Below, piece after piece: positions 26,585 to 34,866 of a stretch of 64,000 nucleotides of DNA. The stretch comes from Luteibacter mycovicinus. Lineage in GTDB: Bacteria; Pseudomonadota; Gammaproteobacteria; Xanthomonadales; Rhodanobacteraceae. The position numbers and the translations under genes are program-made. How positions within the stretch are numbered: the first letter of the stretch is position 1; each line of letters begins with the position of its first letter. The stretch spans positions 3,528,001-3,592,000 of the forward strand of contig NZ_JQNL01000001.1 in assembly GCF_000745235.1 (NCBI RefSeq), given 5' to 3'. Under the pieces are notes generated by a model. It made no database searches and was not told the DNA's origin. It saw only the letters and a program-made list of their open reading frames with translations.

Positions 26585-27183
26585 AACGACAGGGTGCGGT
26601 AGCGGCGGTCGAGCACCTCAACCTGCGCATCCAGGGTTGCTTCGTCGCCATCGTTGACCAGCACATCATCCGCGATCGCCAGCCGGTCTCCCCGGCTCGC
26701 CTGCGCGGCGATCATCTTCCGAGCCAGCGCCTCGTCGATGCCATCCCGGCGTACCAGCCGGTCGATCCGCACCGCCTCCGGCGCATCCACTACAAGCACC
26801 CGGTCGACCCACGCGTAATGGCGGTGGTTCTCCACGAGCAGCGGAATGGACAAGATGCAGTAGGCGCCCGTATCGGCTGCGACAGCCTCCCGCAACCAGT
26901 CACGAATGCGCGGATGGAGGATGCCCTCCAGTGTCGTCCGTGCCGACGGATCGTCGAACACGCGCCGGCGCATGGCCGCGCGATCCAGGCCGCCCTCGTC
27001 GTTCAGCGCCCCGGGCCCGAACACGCGCGCTACCTCGGCAAGCGCCTCGGACCCCGGCTCAACCACGGCGCGCGACGCCGCATCCGCGTCGTAGGCGTGC
27101 ACACCGCGCGCTTCGAAGCGGCGCTCCACCGCGCTCTTGCCCGATGCGATCCCGCCGGTAAGCGCGACGACGAAGCCGCTCAT
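26581..27183 (-). CDS. coaE: Dephospho-CoA kinase
   Basis: CoaE phosphorylates dephospho-CoA, the last step of coenzyme A synthesis. The 200-aa product has the P-loop FVVALTGGIASGKSAVERRF, YDADAASRAVVEPGS, HPRIRDWLREA, IPLLVENHRHYAWVDRVLVV and RDGIDEALARKMIAAQ. The frame stays open upstream into pilD, but the ATG at 27183 gives the family N-terminus and overlaps the pilD stop as ATGA. coaE downstream of pilD is the normal order in gammaproteobacteria. Confidence 0.95.
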   Translation of the reverse strand: MSGFVVALTGGIASGKSAVERRFEARGVHAYDADAASRAVVEPGSEALAEVARVFGPGALNDEGGLDRAAMRRRVFDDPSARTTLEGILHPRIRDWLREAVAADTGAYCILSIPLLVENHRHYAWVDRVLVVDAPEAVRIDRLVRRDGIDEALARKMIAAQASRGDRLAIADDVLVNDGDEATLDAQVEVLDRRYRTLSL

Positions 27184-28049
27184 CGAATGCCGCTGACCTG
27201 CATGTAGAGGGCGAGCAGGCGATCGCCCACCAGAAACCAGACCCAGCCCGCCGCGGCGAGATAGGGCCCGAAAGGAATCGGCACCTCGCGTCCGTGGCGA
27301 CGAAACAGAATCAGCGCACCGCCGACGATGGCACCGATCAGCGACGACAGCATGACGATCGGCAGCAGCGCGACCGGGCCCATCCAGGCGCCCAGCGCAG
27401 CGAGCAGCTTGAAGTCGCCGTGGCCCATGCCTTCCTTCCCGGTCAGCAGCTTGAACAGCCAGTAGACGCTCCAGAGGCTGAGGTAGCCGAGCAGGGCGGC
27501 GAGGATGGCGGAGGTCGGGGCGATCGGCAGGGGTTGCCAGGAGGGGATCAGACACAGGCCGAGACCGATCCACAGCAGTGGATAGTTGAGCTCGTCCGGC
27601 AAGAGCTGCGTGCGCGCATCGATGCCGGACAGCGCGATCAGGAAATACGTCAGCACCAGCCCGGCGAGGGCGCCCGGTGTCGGCCCGAAACGCCAGACCA
27701 CCGCGGCACTGGCCAGACCCGCCAGCAGTTCCACCAGCGGGTACTGGATCGAGATCGGCTCGTGGCAATAGCGGCAGCGGCCGCGCAGCATGAGCCAGCC
27801 GAACAGCGGGATGTTGTCCCGGGCGGCCAGCGGATGCTTGCACTTCGGGCAGTGCGACGACTCTTTCACCACGCCGGGTGGCAGCGCCTCGTCCACGGCG
27901 TCCAGTTCGAGGACTTCACGCGCCTGCTTGCGCCATTCCGCCTGCATGCGCGCAGGGACGCGGAGGATCACGACGTTGAGGAAGCTGCCGAACAGCAGGC
28001 CGAAGACACCGGCGAGGCCGATCCAGAGAGCGAGGGGCAAGTCGGGCAT
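27180..28049 (-). CDS. pilD: Type IV prepilin peptidase/N-methyltransferase
   Basis: PilD cleaves the prepilin leader and methylates the new N-terminus in the inner membrane. The 289-aa product has the cytoplasmic zinc loop with two CxxC pairs (HCPKCKHPL and GRCRYCHEP) and about eight membrane spans. The two catalytic aspartates are in LSGIDARTQLLPDELN and GHGDFKLLAALGAWMG. It should process both pilins encoded near 46-47.6 kb. It is separated from pilC by a terminator but coupled to coaE. Confidence 0.95.
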   Translation of the reverse strand: MPDLPLALWIGLAGVFGLLFGSFLNVVILRVPARMQAEWRKQAREVLELDAVDEALPPGVVKESSHCPKCKHPLAARDNIPLFGWLMLRGRCRYCHEPISIQYPLVELLAGLASAAVVWRFGPTPGALAGLVLTYFLIALSGIDARTQLLPDELNYPLLWIGLGLCLIPSWQPLPIAPTSAILAALLGYLSLWSVYWLFKLLTGKEGMGHGDFKLLAALGAWMGPVALLPIVMLSSLIGAIVGGALILFRRHGREVPIPFGPYLAAAGWVWFLVGDRLLALYMQVSGIR

Positions 28050-28068
28050 GGAAGATCCGTGGTCAAGA

Positions 28069-28100
28069 AAAAACCCTCCGCCCGCGAGGGCGAAGGGTTC
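28069..28100 (-). terminator. Rho-independent terminator after pilC
   Basis: On the minus strand GGAACCCTTCGCCC, a TCGC loop and GGGCGGAGGGTT form a GC-rich stem, followed by a run of six T. It lies between the pilC stop and the pilD start, so pilD-coaE need read-through or their own promoter. Confidence 0.85.
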
Positions 28101-28129
28101 CTATTGTGCATGGCTCGGCGGGTGTTCGG

Positions 28130-29395
28130 TCAGACAGTGCCGGCGAGCTTGAAGATGGGCAGGTAGAGCGAGATGACCATGCCGCCGACGAGGACGCCGA
28201 GAATGACCATGATGAAGGGCTCGAGCAGGCTGCTCAGCGTGTCAACCGCGGTGTTCACCTCTTCCTCGTAGAACTCGGCCACCTTGAACAGCATCGAGTC
28301 CAGCGAGCCGGATTCTTCGCCGATCGCGGTCATCTGCACCACCATATTGGGGAACAGGTTGACCTGGCGCATCGAGAGCTGGAGCTGATGACCGACGGCG
28401 ATGTCGTCGCGCATCTGCTTGACCGCCTCGCCGTAAACGACGCTACCGGTGGCGCCTGCGACGGCGTCGAGGGCTTCGACCAGGGGTACGCCCGCGTGGA
28501 ACGTGACGCCGAGCGTACGTGAGAAGCGGGCGATGGCCGACTTATGGAGGAGGTCGCCGATGACAGGGATCTTCAGCGACAAGCGGTCCAAGAAATGGGC
28601 AAATTTTTCCGAGCGGTTCTTGGCGAAGATGATGGCCGCGATTGATCCCACGATCATGCCAATGACCAGCCACCAGTACGACTGCATGAACTGCGAGGCG
28701 CTTACGACGAACTGCGTGGGTGCAGGCAGTTCGGCCTTTGCCTCGGCAAAGGTCTGCTGGAACACCGGCACCACGAACAGCAGCAGGATCATTGAGACGA
28801 GCAGGGCGACCACAAGCACCATGATCGGATAGAAGAGGGCCTTCTTGATCTTCTTCTTGATGCCCTCCATCCGCTCCTTATAGGTCGCCACGGTGTCGAG
28901 CACCGTATCGAGCACACCGGCAGACTCACCGGCGTGGACCAGATTGCGATAGAGCTCGTCGAACTGAACCGGGTACCGGCCAAGCGCTTCGTGCAACGCG
29001 GCACCACCCTCGATGTCGGTCTTGACGTCGATCAGCATGTTCTTGAAACGGACATTCTTCTGGCCGTTGGCGATGATGTCGAAGGCCTGGACCATCGGCA
29101 CGCCCGAGGCCATCATCGTGGCGATCTGGCGGCTGAAGATGGCGACGTCCTGTGGCTTTACCTTCTTGCCCGAAGAGCCAAACAGAGGCTTGGAGCGCTC
29201 GCGCACGGTCTGCGGATTCATCCCCTGACGACGCAGTTCCGCCTTCACGAGTGAGGCGTTCTTCGCCTGCATCTCGCCCTTCATGCGCTTACCGCGCTTG
29301 TCGAGCGCGGTCCAGTCGTACATGACGAGCGTGCTTACAGCGGCGCGCGCGGCACCTGCGGCGCGCATGTTCTTGCTGGCGGTGGCGATAGCCAT
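28130..29395 (-). CDS. pilC: Type IV pilus inner-membrane platform protein
   Basis: PilC is the polytopic platform on which the PilB ATPase works. The 421-aa product has two T2SSF domains. The first includes IFSRQIATMMASGVPMVQAFDI and ends in a membrane span (FYPIMVLVVALLVSMILLLF). The second includes IARFSRTLGVTFHAGVPLVEAL and ends PFIMVILGVLVGGMVISLYL. It is followed by a strong terminator and preceded by a 144-base gap with a hairpin after pilB. Confidence 0.95.
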   Translation of the reverse strand: MAIATASKNMRAAGAARAAVSTLVMYDWTALDKRGKRMKGEMQAKNASLVKAELRRQGMNPQTVRERSKPLFGSSGKKVKPQDVAIFSRQIATMMASGVPMVQAFDIIANGQKNVRFKNMLIDVKTDIEGGAALHEALGRYPVQFDELYRNLVHAGESAGVLDTVLDTVATYKERMEGIKKKIKKALFYPIMVLVVALLVSMILLLFVVPVFQQTFAEAKAELPAPTQFVVSASQFMQSYWWLVIGMIVGSIAAIIFAKNRSEKFAHFLDRLSLKIPVIGDLLHKSAIARFSRTLGVTFHAGVPLVEALDAVAGATGSVVYGEAVKQMRDDIAVGHQLQLSMRQVNLFPNMVVQMTAIGEESGSLDSMLFKVAEFYEEEVNTAVDTLSSLLEPFIMVILGVLVGGMVISLYLPIFKLAGTV

Positions 29396-29516
29396 GACGC
29401 GGTGTTCCCCCCGGGTTGATACATCAGGTGGCCGCCGCCTGGCGGCAGGCCCCTGTTCTTATTCTAGTGTGAACGTAACGCCAGGTGGCTTTCTGCCATC
29501 CAGCGCACATCTTCAC

Positions 29517-29540
29517 ACGTCTCGTCCCCTGACGAGACGT
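29517..29540 (-). other. Hairpin between pilB and pilC
   Basis: ACGTCTCGT and ACGAGACGT are perfectly complementary 9-base arms around CCCCTG. The hairpin starts at the pilB stop codon. No T-run follows, so it could be a weak terminator or an RNA-stability element between pilB and pilC. Confidence 0.6.
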
Positions 29541-31267
29541 CAGTCCTTGGTGACGCGGTTGATCTCGGCCAGACTGGTGACGCCGTTGCGGACCTTCAAC
29601 AAGGCGGATGCCCGCAGATCGTTGATGCCGGCTTTTTTGGCCACCTCGGCGATCTGCATGGCGTTGCCGCCCTCGAGAACGATCTTCTGGATGTCCTCGA
29701 CCATCGGCATGACCTGATAGATACCTACGCGGCCCTTATAGCCCTCGTTACAGCTGTCGCAGCCGACGGCCTCGTACACGGTGATGCCGGCGTCGATTTC
29801 TTCCTGGGTAAAACCCTCGGCAAGCAATGCGGCCGGTGGCAGGCTGATTTCCCTCTTGCAGTCGTGCAGCCGGCGGGCCAGGCGCTGGGCGATGATCAGG
29901 GTGACCGACGAAATGATGTTGTACGGGGCGATGCCCATGTTCATCAGGCGCGCGATGGTCTGCGGCGCGTCGTTCGTATGCAGGGTCGACAGGACCATGT
30001 GACCGGTCTGCGCGGCCTTGACCGCGATTTCCGCGGTTTCCAGATCGCGGATTTCGCCGACCATGATCACGTCCGGATCCTGGCGCAGGAAGGAGCGGAG
30101 AGCGGCCGCGAAGGTCATGCCGCGCTTGACGTTCTGTTGGACCTGATTGATGCCCTCGACGCGGATTTCGACCGGGTCTTCCACCGTGGAGATGTTGCGC
30201 CCCTCGGTGTTGAGGATGTTCAGGGCCGTATAGAGCGATACCGTCTTACCGGAACCCGTCGGGCCGGTCACCAGGACCATGCCGTAGGGCTTTTCGATGG
30301 CGTCGAGGTAGAGATTCTTCTGGACCTCCTCATAGCCGAGCTTGTCGATGCCGAGCTTGGCCGATGAGCCATCGAGGATACGCAGCACGATCTTCTCGCC
30401 GAACAGGGTCGGCAGGGTGCTGACGCGGAAGTCGATGGCGCGGGTCTTGGTCAGGTTGAGCTTGATACGGCCGTCCTGCGGGACGCGACGCTCGGCGATG
30501 TCCAGGCCGCTCATGACCTTCAGGCGCGAAGCGATGCGGTTGCCCAGCTTGATCGGCGCGGTGGCGACCACACGCAGGATACCGTCCATGCGCAGGCGTA
30601 CGCGGTAGACCGTTTCGAACGGTTCGAAGTGAATATCCGACGCTCCGCGTTTGATCGCGTCGACCAGGACCTTGTTGACGAACTTGACGATCGGGGCATC
30701 GTCGTTGGCGTTGGCGTCAATGCCGGTGGTGACATCGCCGTCCTCGTCAGCCCCCTCGAGCGCCAGGTCGTCGAGGTCGCCCTCACCGAAGGCCGGCACC
30801 GAGTTGTTCATCGCCGACAGGGCACTGTCGATCACCCGGCGCAGCTGCGCCCGGTCGACCAGTACCGGCTCAACCATGTGGTTCGAGTGGAACTTGATTT
30901 CGTCCAGCGCATGCGACTGCATGGGATCGGCGATGCCGACGAACAGGCGCTTGCCGCGCTTGAACAGCGGAAGCGCCTGGTGCTTGGAGATGAGCGCTTC
31001 CGTCACGAGGTCCAGGGGCATATTGCCCGGGACCATCGCGCTTATGTCCATCAGCGGCATACCGAACTCGGACGACGCCACCTGGGACAGCTTGGCGCTG
31101 TCCACCAGGTTGTGGTCCACCAGCCATGCGGACAGGGACGAGCGCTTTTCGGCGGCGTCCTGGACAGCCTTACGAACGTCGGCCTCGGCCATGACGCCCT
31201 CGGTGACGAGGCGCCGGGCCATGCCCGTAAGACCCGCCAGCATGGGCGAATGCATTTGTGAAGCCAT
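29540..31267 (-). CDS. pilB: Type IV pilus extension ATPase
   Basis: PilB powers pilus assembly at the cytoplasmic face. The 575-aa product has the N-terminal T2SSE_N/MshEN region. The ATPase core shows Walker A GMVLVTGPTGSGKTVSLYTA, the Asp box (ISTVEDPVE), Walker B-like DPDVIMVGEIRDLETAEIA and the His box STLHTNDAPQTIARL. A zinc tetracysteine follows (CDSCNEGYKG, with the partner pair in HDCKRE not complete). Between pilB and the pilins lies an unusual 15-kb glycan block. Confidence 0.95.
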   Translation of the reverse strand: MASQMHSPMLAGLTGMARRLVTEGVMAEADVRKAVQDAAEKRSSLSAWLVDHNLVDSAKLSQVASSEFGMPLMDISAMVPGNMPLDLVTEALISKHQALPLFKRGKRLFVGIADPMQSHALDEIKFHSNHMVEPVLVDRAQLRRVIDSALSAMNNSVPAFGEGDLDDLALEGADEDGDVTTGIDANANDDAPIVKFVNKVLVDAIKRGASDIHFEPFETVYRVRLRMDGILRVVATAPIKLGNRIASRLKVMSGLDIAERRVPQDGRIKLNLTKTRAIDFRVSTLPTLFGEKIVLRILDGSSAKLGIDKLGYEEVQKNLYLDAIEKPYGMVLVTGPTGSGKTVSLYTALNILNTEGRNISTVEDPVEIRVEGINQVQQNVKRGMTFAAALRSFLRQDPDVIMVGEIRDLETAEIAVKAAQTGHMVLSTLHTNDAPQTIARLMNMGIAPYNIISSVTLIIAQRLARRLHDCKREISLPPAALLAEGFTQEEIDAGITVYEAVGCDSCNEGYKGRVGIYQVMPMVEDIQKIVLEGGNAMQIAEVAKKAGINDLRASALLKVRNGVTSLAEINRVTKD

Positions 31268-31324
31268 GTTGGGTCCCGTTTCCCCGAGATACGCGCCTGA
31301 ATCTACTCTAGATTGTGGGTTTGG

Positions 31325-31342
31325 TCACGTCTCATAACGTGA
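31325..31342. promoter_or_regulatory. Palindromic operator-like site upstream of pilB and the acyltransferase gene
   Basis: TCACGT and ACGTGA arms are separated by six bases (CTCATA), a perfect 18-base dyad. It lies in the 193-base divergent gap between pilB and the MBOAT gene, 58 bases from the pilB start. The binding protein is unknown. The rest of the gap holds no gene that I can see. Confidence 0.5.
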
Positions 31343-31460
31343 AACTGCCGGTTGGTTTCGGTGTGAAGAGCAAATCCGGTAGGATGCCTCGCTCGCGCTG
31401 CTTGGCGCCGCGATAGACAGGGGTGCGTAATGCACGGCGGGACGTTTGCGGGGGCGCTTG

Positions 31461-32861
31461 GTGCTGTTCAATTCGTTGAGTTTCCTCGTGTTCTTCGCAG
31501 TGGTGTTTTCGCTGCACCAGTGCCTCCCTGTCGGCACGGGTCGAAAGTTGCTCCTTCTGGTGGCCAGCTATGCGTTCTATGCCGCGTGGAACCCGCCCTA
31601 TCTCCTGATTCTGCTGTTCTCGACCATGCTGGACTGGTTGCTGGCGCGGCTTATCTGGCGTGAGCGCGGTGCAGGAAAGCGGCGTGCCCTGTTGGTCGTT
31701 AGTCTCATCGCGAATCTGTCGCTGCTTGGCTTCTTCAAATACGGCGACTTTGCGCTGCATAACTTCCAGGGGCTGTTGGCGACCGTGGGGGTGGCCTACG
31801 TGCCACCTGCCTGGAACATCGTGCTGCCGGTCGGTATCTCGTTTTATACATTCGCGTCGCTGTCTTACACGATCGATGTCTATCGCCGCGAGATCGAGGC
31901 GGACACCTCCTTGGCCGACTACGCGCTGTTCGTCGCCTTCTTTCCGCACTTGGTAGCGGGGCCGATCGTCCGTGCGCGGGCGCTCCTTCCCCAGATCGCC
32001 CATCCGCCAAAAGCGACGGCCCAGCAGATCGGGTGGGGCCTGACCATTGTCATGATCGGACTGTTCTTCAAAAGCGTGCTGGCGGATACGTTGCTGGCAC
32101 CCGTTGCGGACGCGGTTTACGACGCACCCGGCTCATATCACGGGGTAGCTGCGCTGGCCGGGATCCTTGGGTTTGCGGGACAGATCTATTTCGATTTCGG
32201 CGGCTATTCACTTTGCGCCATCGGGCTGGCGTTGTGCTTCGGCTATGCGTTTCCTGACAACTTTCGCGCGCCGTACGCGGCCCGGGGGTTCTCGGACTTC
32301 TGGCGTCGTTGGCACATCTCACTTTCCACCTGGCTGCGCGATTATCTCTACATACCGCTTGGCGGTAGTCGTGGCGGTGAGTTGGCCACGCGCAGGAACC
32401 TCATGCTGACCATGCTGCTTGGTGGTCTTTGGCACGGTGCGTCATGGATGTTTGTAACGTGGGGTGCGCTACACGGCGCGTATCTCGTCGCTGAGCGTTC
32501 TCTTCGGGCCCGCTTCCCAATGTGCTTCGAGGGCAAAACGGCAGACGCCGTGCTTACGGTACTGACGTTTACTCTGGTCTGTCTCGCATGGATCCCCTTC
32601 CGGGCGCCGGACTTGTGGACGTGTGTAGCACTGCTCGATGGGCTTCGTCAGCCCGCTGGCGCCGACGCGAATCAGTGGATGGCGATCGTTTTGATGCTTT
32701 GCACAGTGGCCTGGCATTGGCGTACGCGGGACATCGCACTCGAGGAGGTCGCCGCTGCGTGGTCTCCGGCAGTGCGCACCAGCCTTATCACCCTCTGCCT
32801 CGTCGGCGTATTCCTTGCTTCGGGAGGCGACGACCGTGCGTTCATCTATTTTCAGTTCTGA
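31461..32861 (+). CDS. MBOAT-family O-acyltransferase (AlgI/DltB-like)
   Basis: A polytopic membrane protein of about 466 aa that moves acyl (usually acetyl) groups from the cytoplasm to a periplasmic acceptor. It opens MLFNSLSFLVFFAVVF, the usual AlgI start. It has FFKYGDF, NIVLPVGISFYTFASLSYTID, FPHLVAGPIVRA and the catalytic LLGGLWHGASWMFVTWGALH (His). GTG 31461 is chosen; TTG 31446 adds five residues. The next gene, an SGNH-like protein, overlaps its end, as with alginate AlgI/AlgJ pairs. The acceptor is probably the glycan made by neighbouring genes. Confidence 0.9.
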   Translation: MLFNSLSFLVFFAVVFSLHQCLPVGTGRKLLLLVASYAFYAAWNPPYLLILLFSTMLDWLLARLIWRERGAGKRRALLVVSLIANLSLLGFFKYGDFALHNFQGLLATVGVAYVPPAWNIVLPVGISFYTFASLSYTIDVYRREIEADTSLADYALFVAFFPHLVAGPIVRARALLPQIAHPPKATAQQIGWGLTIVMIGLFFKSVLADTLLAPVADAVYDAPGSYHGVAALAGILGFAGQIYFDFGGYSLCAIGLALCFGYAFPDNFRAPYAARGFSDFWRRWHISLSTWLRDYLYIPLGGSRGGELATRRNLMLTMLLGGLWHGASWMFVTWGALHGAYLVAERSLRARFPMCFEGKTADAVLTVLTFTLVCLAWIPFRAPDLWTCVALLDGLRQPAGADANQWMAIVLMLCTVAWHWRTRDIALEEVAAAWSPAVRTSLITLCLVGVFLASGGDDRAFIYFQF

Positions 32862-33951
32862 CATTTACACACGCAGTCGTGCCATTCCGGCAGGCGCCTG
32901 GCTGCGCCCGCTTGCGGTGTCGATAGTCCTTTTGATCGCGGGCATTCTGATGCTCGAGTCAGCCTTGGCGGGGCGGGGATTTCGGCCGAATGTGGTCGAC
33001 TCATCGCAACGCTGGGCACAAGAACGGAAGCGTGCCAGCGAGCTGGGCCATCGTGCGTTGGTGCTGGTCGGGGCATCGCGCGCCTTGCTCGATCTGGATC
33101 TCACCGCACTGGGCGAGGACTCGGGACGTGTACCCGTCCAGTTGGGGATCGATGGAAACTCATATCTCCCGGTGCTCGCCGATATTGCGGCGGACGATAG
33201 CGTCACAGGGGCAGTCATCGTCGAATATCAGGACAGCGCGCTGGGAGATACGGCGTTCGACGCCCAGGCACAGGATTTTGTCCGCGAAGCACGGCGCGAG
33301 CGAAATCTTACGGTGAAGTTTAACTTCTTAGCGATAGAGGCGACGCTCGCGTCGTTCAGGCAGCGATTCATGCGGAGCTACGCGGATGGCGCTGGACCCT
33401 TCGTGGCGCTGACGACTCGCGCGTTTTCGCCGCGCGCCACACCGCAGTATCTCGTGACGCTACCTTCGCGGGAACGCTCCGCCGACTACAGTCTGGTGAG
33501 TATGCCGTACACCTACTACGACCGAGCGGCTCGTAACGCAGGCTTTGACGATGTGGCGCTGAGGGGGGCACCCAGGGACGTCGAGTCTGCCCTCAGCTTG
33601 CGAATCAGGGGGCTTGCCAGCGCAAATTTCCCTGATTTCAAGGACAATGCGGCGAGGATCGCGACGATGGTGCGTCGTATCGAAGCACGCGGCGGTGAGG
33701 TAGTTTTCGTGGTTTTTCCTCGTTCGGGGCTGGTCTGGGAAGCCGACGCCAAGCGCTATCCGCGTGCCGACTTCTGGGATCGCTTCAGGATGGAAACAGG
33801 AGCGAAGGGCGTTCACTATCTCGATGTGCCGGCACTGACGACGTTTCAATGTCCAGACGGCTCTCATCTGGATAAGCGTGACAAAGTGCGATTTACCCAC
33901 GCGCTCACGCGCGCTATCTCGGATGACGGGTGGTTGCGACGTTCGTCATAA
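32836..33951 (+). CDS. SGNH-like acetyltransferase partner (AlgJ/AlgX-like)
   Basis: The protein (371 aa from GTG 32836, which has GGGAGG eight bases upstream) has one N-terminal membrane anchor (LAVSIVLLIAGILMLESALA). Its periplasmic domain carries a serine motif (LVLVGASRALLDLDL) near the start and a late Asp-x-x-His pair (CPDGSHLDKRDKVRFT). These are the blocks expected of an SGNH hydrolase fold that receives acetyl groups from an MBOAT partner. It overlaps the MBOAT gene by 26 bases. Assignment by motif and context. Confidence 0.7.
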   Translation: MRSSIFSSDIYTRSRAIPAGAWLRPLAVSIVLLIAGILMLESALAGRGFRPNVVDSSQRWAQERKRASELGHRALVLVGASRALLDLDLTALGEDSGRVPVQLGIDGNSYLPVLADIAADDSVTGAVIVEYQDSALGDTAFDAQAQDFVREARRERNLTVKFNFLAIEATLASFRQRFMRSYADGAGPFVALTTRAFSPRATPQYLVTLPSRERSADYSLVSMPYTYYDRAARNAGFDDVALRGAPRDVESALSLRIRGLASANFPDFKDNAARIATMVRRIEARGGEVVFVVFPRSGLVWEADAKRYPRADFWDRFRMETGAKGVHYLDVPALTTFQCPDGSHLDKRDKVRFTHALTRAISDDGWLRRSS

Positions 33952-34008
33952 GTGGGTTTCTTATACAAGCAGGTTTCTTATAGAAATCATGTGCATCGGG
34001 AGCAGTTC

Positions 34009-34866
34009 GTGAGCCGCATCAGTATCATTATTCCAGCAAAGAATGAGGCAGCCGCACTTGCGGATCTGCTACCGCGACTTCGCGCTTTGCAGCCCGATGC
34101 CGAAGTTCTCATCATGGATGACGGCTCATCCGACGAGACGCGTGACGTCTGTGCGGAGAACGCGGTCAAATGCGTGTCGTCGCCCTATTCCATGGGCAAC
34201 GGCGCGGCTATCAAGCGCGGCGCCCGCGCGGCGACAGGCGAGATCCTCGTGTTCATGGACGGCGATGGTCAGCATGATCCGACGGATATCGCCAGACTTG
34301 TGGCAAGGCTCGAGCAGGGCTACGACATGGTGGTGGGGGCGCGTGACTGGGAGAGTCAGGCAGGGGTCGGTCGTGGTCTTGCTAATACGCTCTACAATTG
34401 GTTGGCAAGCCGTATGACCGGGCAGGCGGTAGCCGATCTGACCTCGGGATTTCGGGCTGCGCGCGCATCGCGGTTTCGCGAGTTTCTTCATCTGCTGCCG
34501 AACGGGTTTTCCTATCCCACGACGTCGACGATGGCGTTCTTCCGCAGTGCGTACGGCGTGGCATACGAGCCGATCAAGGCTCACACCCGCGTGGGCAAGA
34601 GTCACATCAAGCCGCTCAAAGACGGCATCCGGTTTCTCCTGATCATCTTCAAGATCGCAACTCTTTACTCGCCTCTGAAGCTTTTCCTGCCCGTGAGCGC
34701 CGGATTCTTTCTTCTGGGCTGCGTCAATTACGGCTTCACCTTCCTGAGTCACGGGCGCTTAACGAACGGAAGCACGTTGATGTGGAGTGCGGCGGTGATC
34801 GTGTTTCTGATAGGCCTGGTTTCCGAGCAGATCACCGCACTGACGTATCGTCCCGCCGACTCGTGA
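34009..34866 (+). CDS. GT2 polyprenyl-phosphate sugar synthase-like glycosyltransferase
   Basis: The 285-aa protein is DPM1/GtrB-like: ISIIIPAKNEAAALADLLPR, LIMDDGSSDETRDVC, GNGAAIKRGARAATGEIL, FMDGDGQHDPTDIARLV, then VADLTSGFRAAR. Two C-terminal membrane spans follow (LFLPVSAGFFLLGCVNYGF and WSAAVIVFLIGLV). Such enzymes load a sugar on undecaprenyl phosphate at the cytoplasmic face. GTG 34009 has GGGAG upstream. Its stop overlaps the next start (GTGA). The product could feed the GT-C proteins near the pilin genes. Confidence 0.85.
   Translation: MSRISIIIPAKNEAAALADLLPRLRALQPDAEVLIMDDGSSDETRDVCAENAVKCVSSPYSMGNGAAIKRGARAATGEILVFMDGDGQHDPTDIARLVARLEQGYDMVVGARDWESQAGVGRGLANTLYNWLASRMTGQAVADLTSGFRAARASRFREFLHLLPNGFSYPTTSTMAFFRSAYGVAYEPIKAHTRVGKSHIKPLKDGIRFLLIIFKIATLYSPLKLFLPVSAGFFLLGCVNYGFTFLSHGRLTNGSTLMWSAAVIVFLIGLVSEQITALTYRPADS

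Noticed and set aside
27184..27843. N-terminal extension of CoaE to 27843
   Set aside because: The extension is pilD read in another frame; the P-loop of CoaE starts right after ATG 27183.
34398..34862. N-terminal extension of the GT4 enzyme
   Set aside because: It lies inside the GT2 gene and encodes no glycosyltransferase sequence; GTG 34863 gives the expected start.
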